Shown: one piece after another, positions 1 to 5,126 of the stretch
Layout: the number at the start of each line of letters is the position of its first letter
Position numbering within the stretch: the first letter of the stretch is position 1
Origin: Rhodobacterales bacterium
GTDB taxonomy: Bacteria; Pseudomonadota; Alphaproteobacteria; Rhodobacterales; Rhodobacteraceae
Reading direction: 5' to 3'
NCBI GenBank assembly: GCA_013298675.1
Contig: JAAFIJ010000189.1
Coordinates: 1-5,556 of the forward strand
DNA: 5,556 nt
Notes under the pieces: generated by a model
Told to the model about the DNA's origin: nothing
Databases searched by the model: none
Seen by the model: only the letters and a program-made list of their open reading frames with translations
Translations under genes and position numbers: made by a program

Positions 1-945
1 CCTTTGTTCGACGTGTTTCCTTCGGTCAACTACGAAAAACGTTTGGGGATGACCCGAGCGCAAACGGTGTTTGAACACCCCATTTTGTTTGGGGTTTATA
101 TTGCGATGCTCTTTTCGCCGGTCTATCTGGCGGCGCGTGCCGCACAAAAATCAGCGGCGAGGTCAATGTTGATTGCCTCTCCTGTCCTCGCGGCCACCTT
201 CTTTTCCTTGTCTGCGGGTGCTTATCTTGGATTGATGGTCCAACTGCTGCTGATCGGTTGGGGATATGCCATGCGGCGATCCCCCAAGCGCTGGCAGATT
301 CTGACTGTTCTTGTGGCGGTGGCCTTTGTGGTGGTGGATTTGATTTCCAACCGCTCACCGTTTGAAGTGTTCATCAGCTACCTAACGTTTGATGCCGGCA
401 ACTCCTATTGGCGGGTTTTGATCTTTTCCTTCGGGATGGAAAATGTGTGGGCCCATCCGTTTTTTGGGCTTGGCCTGAAGGACTGGGCGCGCCCATTTTG
501 GATGCACACCGCCAGCGTTGACAATTTCTGGCTGCTTTCGACCATGCGTTATGGGATTCCAGCCTTTCTGCTGCTCGCAGCCTCCTATGGGTCGGTGATC
601 GCTGCTTTGGTCCGCAGTAGGCCCGCCTCGCCATCGATTCAATTACATAAACTGGGGTTGCTGTTTATGCTGATTGGTCTGGCTATAGCGGCTTGTACTG
701 TGCACCTATGGAACAACACCGCTATATTTATGATTTTCATGATGGGGGCGGGCCGCTGGATTTCAGAAGCGGATGGGGCGGTCAAAGACGGCCAAGAAAA
801 TGATGGGGCAGCGCGATCACGGCCTCCCCGCGCGTTCAGCGGTACCAAGGGCGCCATATCGGGCCACGCGTTCGTTTCGCCGGTGACCACGGGGTCGGAT
901 CAAAACCGCCCGAGCGTAAGGCAACGTCCCGAAAGATCAACCTGA
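1..945 (+). CDS. O-antigen ligase/polymerase-like membrane protein (Wzy/WaaL type), 5' partial
   Basis: The frame is open from the first base to a TGA at 943-945, so the start codon lies upstream of the window; 314 residues are visible. Several hydrophobic segments are seen, at roughly visible residues 26-44, 52-90, 99-116, 178-200 and 218-253. Family-like features are the TRAQTVFEHPILFG stretch (R19, H26, P27, G31), a SAGAYLGL turn, and a large loop with W137-R138, H152-P153 followed by FFGLGLKDW, then H169 to N175 just before the next membrane segment. Proteins of the O-antigen ligase/Wzy_C group join or transfer lipid-linked glycans in the inner membrane, with the large loop in the periplasm. 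Ligase and polymerase cannot be told apart here. Past residue 255 the protein becomes a hydrophilic tail rich in R, G, S and P. No convincing terminator follows the stop. The class is fairly sure; the exact substrate is unknown. Confidence 0.85.
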   Translation, partial: PLFDVFPSVNYEKRLGMTRAQTVFEHPILFGVYIAMLFSPVYLAARAAQKSAARSMLIASPVLAATFFSLSAGAYLGLMVQLLLIGWGYAMRRSPKRWQILTVLVAVAFVVVDLISNRSPFEVFISYLTFDAGNSYWRVLIFSFGMENVWAHPFFGLGLKDWARPFWMHTASVDNFWLLSTMRYGIPAFLLLAASYGSVIAALVRSRPASPSIQLHKLGLLFMLIGLAIAACTVHLWNNTAIFMIFMMGAGRWISEADGAVKDGQENDGAARSRPPRAFSGTKGAISGHAFVSPVTTGSDQNRPSVRQRPERST

Positions 946-1023
946 CGATCACATCGTAGATAGAACTGGCAATACCGGGCGCAGCACTTGCATGGCCAGT
1001 CTCTTTGAAAACTGGAGGACACA

Positions 1024-1048
1024 CTGTCAACACAAGTATTCTTGACAG
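1024..1048. promoter_or_regulatory. Operator-like inverted repeat CTGTCAA-N11-TTGACAG
   Basis: The arms at 1024-1030 and 1042-1048 are perfect 7-base complements separated by 11 bases. The right arm contains a consensus -35 hexamer (TTGACA, 1042-1047), so a protein bound here could block or aid polymerase. Half of the motif (TTGACAG) recurs at 1120-1126. The arm spacing suits a dimeric regulator contacting two adjacent major grooves. No regulator can be named from sequence alone, and the -10 partner is poor. Confidence 0.35.
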
Positions 1049-1287
1049 GTTAGCGGTTTGGTTTTGATGCAGCGGAGCGCAAAATTGGCCTGTTGCCAGT
1101 CGGTTTTTCGCAATCCATATTGACAGTCGAAAGTGTTTGTCTTGGAAAGAGCGGCAAGGCTCCCGTCCTATTCCCCCGTGCACGCCTCAGGTAATGCACA
1201 GCCAAGCGGGCATTCCGTTATACTTCATACCGATTCACGCCTCCTCGCCTGTGGCAGTAGCGAAACCAACTCTCTGTACTTGGCCCT

Positions 1288-1302
1288 GTTTTGGCCCAAA
1301 AC
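1288..1302. repeat. 15-base palindrome GTTTTGG-C-CCAAAAC
   Basis: A perfect 7-base inverted repeat with a single central base. A TTGGCCC motif also occurs twice in direct orientation here (1280-1286 and 1291-1297). It could be a regulator site in the long leader of the gene at 1664; function is unknown. Confidence 0.3.
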
Positions 1303-1487
1303 CTCTCGCAAAAGGTATCTGGTTTGATGGTGGGCGAACCTTGATCTGGCAAGTACGGATGTCATTTATGCAGGGCAAATCCCGGTGTGCCAGATCTGGG
1401 CCGTTTATCAGCCGACAAGCGGGGTAATAGGTCTGCAAAAGTGTCCCAAGGCATGCGGCAAAAGCCGGATGGAGCAACGGTCTATAG

Positions 1488-1499
1488 GCAAATATTTGC
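1488..1499. promoter_or_regulatory. 12-base perfect palindrome GCAAATATTTGC
   Basis: A perfect AT-rich palindrome 165 bases upstream of the start codon at 1664. AT-rich palindromes of this size are commonly sites for dimeric repressors or nucleoid-type regulators. No matching -35/-10 pair was found beside it, so its role as an operator is inference. Confidence 0.3.
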
Positions 1500-1561
1500 T
1501 TAAATGTTGCGCGATATACCGCCCAGAACGGAGAGAAATCCTAGGTGTTTTGCTTTTCCGT

Positions 1562-1581
1562 CTTGTTTTGAACAAGTTTTT
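1562..1581 (+). terminator. Terminator-like hairpin with T5 in the leader of the beta-helix gene
   Basis: CTTGTT (1562-1567) and AACAAG (1571-1576) pair perfectly around a 3-base loop and are followed directly by TTTTT (1577-1581). The stem has only two GC pairs, so as an intrinsic terminator it would be weak. It is the first of three hairpins in this leader. Confidence 0.35.
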
Positions 1582-1603
1582 GCCCCGGGTTGGTCGCTTC
1601 TGA

Positions 1604-1619
1604 ATGCAATCTTTTGCAT
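1604..1619 (+). repeat. Hairpin ATGCAA-TCTT-TTGCAT
   Basis: A perfect 6-base stem with a 4-base loop lying between the two T-tailed hairpins of the leader. No T-run follows, so it is not itself a terminator. It may be an RNA structural element or a small DNA palindrome. Confidence 0.35.
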
Positions 1620-1622
1620 GGC

Positions 1623-1647
1623 AGGAGGGTCATTTCGCCTCCTTTTT
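1623..1647 (+). terminator. Terminator- or attenuator-like hairpin just before the ribosome binding site
   Basis: AGGAGG (1623-1628) pairs with CCTCCT (1638-1643) around a 9-base loop, and the stem runs into a T5 stretch (1643-1647). The start codon of the next gene is only 16 bases beyond. Placed here it would either end a transcript coming from upstream or act as an attenuator inside the leader. Part of the 3' arm (TCCTT, 1640-1644) is also complementary to the AAGGA ribosome binding site at 1653-1657, so two alternative foldings are possible. Confidence 0.45.
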
Positions 1648-1652
1648 GGGTT

Positions 1653-1657
1653 AAGGA
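1653..1657 (+). promoter_or_regulatory. Ribosome binding site AAGGA for the beta-helix/LamG gene
   Basis: AAGGA ends 6 bases before the ATG at 1664, which is good spacing. It favours that ATG over the in-frame ATG two codons later at 1670. Confidence 0.75.
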
Positions 1658-1663
1658 TACAAT

Positions 1664-4459
1664 ATGGATATGGTTGGCATCAAAGCGGCTCTGCCGAGTT
1701 GGACATTTTCACAGAGTTTTGGCACCCATTCGATTACGGTGACCACGACAGCAGAGCTGACCGCAGCCATGCAGTTGATCGCCCGGCAAGGCGGTGGCAC
1801 GATCCTGTTGGATGGCAATGGCGGCCCCTATTCGATTTCAGCCAAAGACTATGGCTCTGCGCTGGCCCCTGTGGTCTTGGCGCCGCTGGATCCGGCCAAT
1901 CCTCCACACGTGAAATCGGTATCTTTGAACAATGTCTCGCATGTCGCCATCACCGGCATGGACGTCAATAGCGGCGTTGCCAACCAGATCAGCGATATCA
2001 TGATCAGCAACTCTGATCATATTGCCTTGATCGATAACACGATAACGGGCACCGCGAATGGATTCCTCAGCGAAACCGGCACCGCGATCAAGGGCGACAA
2101 TGCCGGATTGATCCGGAACTCGCAGCAGATTTCGATCATCGACAACACCATTTCCAATTTCAACCACGGCATATCCTTTCTGGAAATCAAGGGACTGGAG
2201 TTCAGTGGCAATGACGTAAGTCAGTTGCAGGGCGATGGGTTCCGCGGCGGCGGTTTGCAAAATGTTGATATATCCGGAAATCATTTTCATGACTTCTATG
2301 GGTCCACCCAGACGCTGAACCATTCGGACATGATCCAGATCTGGGGCACCCACGCGGTCACCTTGACCCAGAATGTCTCTATCACCGGTAACATCCTGGA
2401 CGCGGGAAGCGGGGCTGCCACGCAGACAATTTTCATTCGCAACGATGCGTTTGGGGCTGGAACATCTGCGGTCAACGGCTACTTCAAAAACATCACCGTG
2501 TCGGATAATGTGATCAGCAACGGGACCTATCACGGGATTATGGTTGCAGACACCAACGGGGTAACTGTGACCTCCAACACTGTTTTGTGGAACCAGCATG
2601 CCATGACTCAGACCACCCCAACCTCTGGGACGAACTCTGCCGCGCCCAGAATCAGTGTCAATAACTCGCTCGGCGTTACCGTTGTCGACAATTTGGCCAG
2701 CTCGATTTCGTCAAGCGCCGCAAACCAGGTTGTCGCGGGCACGAACTATCTGCTGAACTACACCAACCCTGATTCTGCCAACTATTACCAAAAGCACGTC
2801 TTGAACCTGACCGCGCTTGGCGACGGGGATATCCGCGATCTGATGCTGCGGCCCGACAGCCCGATTTGGGGCAATTTCGGGTCCAGCCTCAGTTCAGGGA
2901 CAACGTCCACCAGCGGTGTTCAGGCTGTTTTGTGTCAGGAAAAGGTCGATGGCGACGCGTTGGCGCTGGATTTCTCGGCTGCGTTTTGCATCGGCAAGAC
3001 CGGCTTGATCGACCCCGCCACCGCCAAGGCGGTCTGGACCTTTTCGGATGGCACCACCACCACCGGCTGGGACGTCCGCCATAGTTTCACCAAACCGGGG
3101 GACTATGCGGTGACGCTGAAGCTGGTCAATAACTTAGGCCAAACTGACAGCATCACCCGCGCGATTCATGTTGATGACCCGACCTTGTTTAGCTTTAACT
3201 TCGACGCGGGCATAAAAGATGGCTCGGCCAATCACATGAATACCATGCTAAAAGGCAGCACGCTCGCTAGCGCTGGGACTGGGCTTGCGGGTAAGGGGTT
3301 CCATTTGACCTCAGCCACCGCGTTAACAGTGGACAAAGCCAACTTGCAGCTCTTCAATCTCGACGCCTTTGACATCAATCTGGATTTCCGCAAAGACAGC
3401 GCCACCGGAACGGGTGGGCTTTTGAACCTGCAAAATACTATGGATGCCAAGGTACTGTCTGGTGGGGCCATCCAATTTGTCCTCAAGACAACGGCGGGTA
3501 ATTTTTCGGTCACAACGGCCCCGGGTGTTCTGGCGGATCAAAAGTGGCATGACATCAGCTTCCGTTATGATGGTGATTCCATTGACATTGTGGTGGATGG
3601 CAAGGTCTGCGGCAGTTCTCCTGCTTCGGGGACCACGGCGCCACAAGCCGCTTGGGGCTTGGTACTGGGCAGTCCTTGGAGCCCGCCGGTCAACGGCATG
3701 GTCGACAATTTCTCGATGAAGGTTCCCTCTGGCCTGTCCTTGGTGCACAGCAGCCCGATCGAGACGCAGCCCATCACGGGCGCGCCAGACATGGGCACTG
3801 CTCCACACACGGGCACTGCTTTGGCCCCAATTGTGAAAACCGACATCGACTTTTCGGGTAAGGCGGCGGACGGGTCCAACTTTGCAACCAAGGTCACCAT
3901 CAAAGACCCGTTGGGCAACAGCTTTGTTGCGGGGCGTGAGGGCGAAGGTTTCCACCTCAACGGCACCAACAGCGTGACCTTGGACCGCAGCAATAGCCAC
4001 CTCTATGGGTTGGACAATTTCGACATCAGCCTTGCTTTGCGCAAGGATGCGGCAACCGGGGCAGGTGGCTTGTTGAACCTGCACAAAACGCTTGATCTGG
4101 AAGTGTTGGCCAACAATGCCTTGCAGTTCAAACTGCAAACCGACGCAGGCAGCTTTGTGATCAAAACGGCCGCCAATGTGCTGTCGGACACCGCATGGCA
4201 TGACATCAAGCTGCATTTCGACAGCGATGCCAAGGTCATGTCAATCTTGGTGGATGGCAAGGTTGCCGCCACCGGTGTTGCTAGCGGCACCACTGCCGAT
4301 GCGGCAAGCTGGGGCTTGGTGATCGGCGATCCGTGGCATGCCGCAGTCAAAGGCGTTGTCGATGACTTCCATTTTTCAGTGGCGCCAGAGCCTGTGGCGC
4401 CGCAGCAAACCATCTATGAGGCGTTCTTGGCCTATCACGCCGACGCGCCAGCGGTTTAA
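1664..4459 (+). CDS. Right-handed beta-helix protein with PKD-like domain and two LamG domains, probably exported and polysaccharide-active
   Basis: Complete 931-residue protein. Residues about 22-365 form a right-handed parallel beta-helix: an opening like that of pectate-lyase folds (TAELTAAMQLIARQGGGTI) is followed by many coils with NVSHVAITG- or ISIIDNTIS-type turns. A GDGFRGG motif (190-196) and an HSDMIQIW motif (220-227) lie on the helix; H220, D222 and Q225 are candidate catalytic or binding residues, by analogy with polysaccharide lyases and epimerases. Residues about 425-503 resemble a PKD domain (WTFSDG at 458, then HSFTKPGDYAVTLKL), with two cysteines nearby (C424, C442). Two LamG/concanavalin-like domains follow (about 508-686 and 727-906), joined by a Thr/Pro-rich linker. 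No N-terminal signal peptide, lipobox, RTX repeat or membrane anchor is visible. The short hydrophobic-ended tail (907-931) could be a type I secretion signal, which is inference. Specific enzyme activity is unproven; a purely binding, structural role is possible. Confidence 0.93.
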   Translation: MDMVGIKAALPSWTFSQSFGTHSITVTTTAELTAAMQLIARQGGGTILLDGNGGPYSISAKDYGSALAPVVLAPLDPANPPHVKSVSLNNVSHVAITGMDVNSGVANQISDIMISNSDHIALIDNTITGTANGFLSETGTAIKGDNAGLIRNSQQISIIDNTISNFNHGISFLEIKGLEFSGNDVSQLQGDGFRGGGLQNVDISGNHFHDFYGSTQTLNHSDMIQIWGTHAVTLTQNVSITGNILDAGSGAATQTIFIRNDAFGAGTSAVNGYFKNITVSDNVISNGTYHGIMVADTNGVTVTSNTVLWNQHAMTQTTPTSGTNSAAPRISVNNSLGVTVVDNLASSISSSAANQVVAGTNYLLNYTNPDSANYYQKHVLNLTALGDGDIRDLMLRPDSPIWGNFGSSLSSGTTSTSGVQAVLCQEKVDGDALALDFSAAFCIGKTGLIDPATAKAVWTFSDGTTTTGWDVRHSFTKPGDYAVTLKLVNNLGQTDSITRAIHVDDPTLFSFNFDAGIKDGSANHMNTMLKGSTLASAGTGLAGKGFHLTSATALTVDKANLQLFNLDAFDINLDFRKDSATGTGGLLNLQNTMDAKVLSGGAIQFVLKTTAGNFSVTTAPGVLADQKWHDISFRYDGDSIDIVVDGKVCGSSPASGTTAPQAAWGLVLGSPWSPPVNGMVDNFSMKVPSGLSLVHSSPIETQPITGAPDMGTAPHTGTALAPIVKTDIDFSGKAADGSNFATKVTIKDPLGNSFVAGREGEGFHLNGTNSVTLDRSNSHLYGLDNFDISLALRKDAATGAGGLLNLHKTLDLEVLANNALQFKLQTDAGSFVIKTAANVLSDTAWHDIKLHFDSDAKVMSILVDGKVAATGVASGTTADAASWGLVIGDPWHAAVKGVVDDFHFSVAPEPVAPQQTIYEAFLAYHADAPAV
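3185..3721 (+). repeat. LamG-like domain, copy 1 (coding repeat)
   Basis: Encodes residues 508-686. It shares landmarks in the same order with copy 2: FDI.L..RKD, GGLLNL, WHDI, VDGKV, ASGTT, WGLV.G.PW and VD.F. About half of the residues in the core are identical by eye, so the two copies arose by internal duplication. Confidence 0.75.
3842..4381 (+). repeat. LamG-like domain, copy 2 (coding repeat)
   Basis: Encodes residues 727-906, the second member of the internal duplication. It follows the Thr/Pro-rich linker (687-726) and is followed only by a 25-residue tail. LamG/concanavalin folds usually bind carbohydrate or carry ligand sites on the rim of a beta-sandwich. Confidence 0.75.
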
Positions 4460-4481
4460 GGCGCCCACCGGTGTCAGATTG

Positions 4482-4509
4482 TGGGGGCTCGATTTTGAGC
4501 CCCCAAATT
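4482..4509 (+). terminator. Probable terminator of the beta-helix/LamG gene
   Basis: TGGGGGCTC (4482-4490) and GAGCCCCCA (4497-4505) form a perfect 9-base stem with a 6-base loop, 22 bases after the stop codon. The following bases are A/T-rich (AATTCATTT) rather than a pure T-run. The position and very stable stem support a 3'-end structure that ends transcription or protects the mRNA. Confidence 0.6.
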
Positions 4510-4785
4510 CATTTAAGCAAGCCTCGCTTCGGCGCACGCGCCTTCGATGCCCTGGCAGAATAAGGCTGCGCCCGCTGATAAAGCAGTGAGGTCCGATGCG
4601 GCTGCGCAGATATAGCCCCCGCGTCATATCATGTACGAGATCGCCCCTCGAAGGCGACGTAGCTGCGCGCTCACATGCGCCCCAATGGGAAAGGTCCGGT
4701 CAAATTTTGCGTGGAGCGAGCACTCTGCCGAGGGGAAAATATCCATACCCCAGACCAGCACCAGCAGCTTGGCTGACACCAAAAC

Positions 4786-4804
4786 CTTGCGCAGGGCCCG
4801 CAAG
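4786..4804 (+). repeat. Hairpin CTTGCG-N7-CGCAAG upstream of the terminator
   Basis: A perfect 6-base stem with a 7-base loop, 8 bases before the intrinsic terminator stem. Between them, GCGG (4804-4807) can pair with CCGC (4814-4817), which would compete with both neighbouring stems. Two adjacent stems ending in a T-run resemble the 3' end of a small RNA or an attenuator. Confidence 0.35.
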
Positions 4805-4812
4805 CGGTTCGA

Positions 4813-4833
4813 GCCGCGACGCGCGGCCTTTTT
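4813..4833 (+). terminator. Rho-independent terminator (GC stem plus T5)
   Basis: GCCGCG (4813-4818) pairs with CGCGGC (4822-4827) around the 3-base loop ACG, followed by C and then TTTTT (4829-4833). This is a classic intrinsic terminator on the + strand. It lies about 350 bases past the beta-helix gene's stop and beyond that gene's own hairpin, so it either backs up that terminator or ends an unannotated transcript. An overlapping longer-range pair (CCGCGAC 4814-4820 with GTCGCGG 4835-4841) is also possible. Confidence 0.6.
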
Positions 4834-4906
4834 AGTCGCGGGTTTTCAGCTGTTATTGTGGGCATATCCGAGGTTGACGCCATCACCAAATCCTTTCCAG
4901 TGCTCT

Positions 4907-4919
4907 CTTGGTAACCAAG
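4907..4919. promoter_or_regulatory. 13-base palindrome CTTGGT-A-ACCAAG upstream of a promoter
   Basis: A perfect 6-base inverted repeat with one central base, ending 51 bases before the -35 box at 4971. That distance suits an activator or repressor site acting on the glycosyltransferase promoter. No regulator can be named. Confidence 0.35.
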
Positions 4920-4970
4920 CCCATGAGGGCGCGCGCACGCGCGTTCCATACGCTTTTTGCACGATTAGGA

Positions 4971-5000
4971 TTGGACTAGCGGGCTTGGGCTGGCTATAAT
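4971..5000 (+). promoter_or_regulatory. Sigma-70-type promoter for the glycosyltransferase gene
   Basis: TTGGAC (4971-4976) and a perfect TATAAT (4995-5000) are separated by 18 bases. Transcription would start near 5007, leaving a leader of about 120 bases before the ATG at 5127. This is the best promoter match in the window. Confidence 0.6.
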
Positions 5001-5019
5001 TTCTAATCTACATTACTGG

Positions 5020-5078
5020 CCCCACCTCACCCCGCAGTTCCACTTACTTCCTTATTTTCACCTGCATCCCCCCGCCCC
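5020..5078 (+). promoter_or_regulatory. C-rich, G-poor leader segment (possible Rho-utilisation site)
   Basis: Of 59 bases, 32 are C, 15 T, 8 A and only 4 G. The segment lies between the predicted start of transcription and the glycosyltransferase start codon. Such C-over-G stretches in untranslated RNA are typical of rut sites, where Rho loads and can end transcription early. The role is inferred from composition and position. Confidence 0.35.
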
Positions 5079-5126
5079 GATCGCGCGCACGCTGTCGTGT
5101 CGTTGTCATCCGTGTTGGATTTTCTT

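Larger units (their letters stand above)
946..1663. other. 718-base non-coding gap with multiple inverted repeats
   Basis: No frame here gives a recognisable protein; the short open frames have unlikely composition and no domain motifs. The region carries a weak CCAGT/ACTGG pair (996-1000 and 1011-1015, no T-run), a CTGTCAA/TTGACAG pair (1024-1048) and a second TTGACAG copy at 1120-1126. It also holds a 15-base palindrome (1288-1302), a 12-base palindrome (1488-1499) and three hairpins between 1562 and 1647. I infer a regulatory region for the large gene at 1664. TTGACA at 1042 and 1120 could be -35 elements, but no good -10 follows either one, so I do not call a promoter. No tRNA or known RNA family was recognised. 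Confidence 0.6.
4460..5126. other. 667-base intergenic region between the beta-helix gene and the glycosyltransferase gene
   Basis: It holds a hairpin right after the upstream stop, a small perfect hairpin GGCGC-AC-GCGCC (4531-4542), a strong terminator (4813-4833), a 13-base palindrome (4907-4919), an alternating CG run (4930-4943), a good promoter (4971-5000) and a C-rich leader (5020-5078). One short reverse-strand frame (4624-4803, TTG start, 59 residues) has coding-like GC at third positions but no recognised domain or ribosome site. The longest forward frame (4631-4999) runs across the terminator and into the TATAAT box, so I do not call it. Part of the region may be a gene or mobile-element remnant. 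Confidence 0.55.

Noticed and set aside
1341..1369. TTGATC-N17-ATTTAT as a promoter for the beta-helix gene
   Set aside because: The -10 matches consensus at only three positions, so it is too weak to call.
1504..1971. Forward open frame of 155 codons overlapping the start of the beta-helix gene
   Set aside because: It lies in another frame across the leader hairpins and the real start, and its W-, H- and R-rich composition is not protein-like.
1838..2599. Reverse-strand open frame of 253 codons inside the beta-helix region
   Set aside because: It is a mirror of the repetitive beta-helix coding sequence, with no independent start signal or domain.
3323..4216. Long reverse-strand open frame (297 codons) inside the beta-helix/LamG gene
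   Set aside because: It is antisense to a clearly coding frame with recognisable domains, and its translation shows no motif or membrane pattern.
4799..4820. GGTTCGAGCC, resembling a tRNA T-loop
   Set aside because: The flanking bases do not form the 5-base T-stem and no acceptor, D or anticodon arms are found upstream.
4930..4943. Alternating CG tract CGCGCG-CA-CGCGCG as a Z-DNA or regulatory site
   Set aside because: It is short and can be expected by chance in GC-rich intergenic DNA; nothing nearby supports a function.
4631..4999. Forward open frame of 122 codons in the second intergenic region
   Set aside because: It runs through the intrinsic terminator and ends inside the TATAAT box, with no ribosome site and no known motif.
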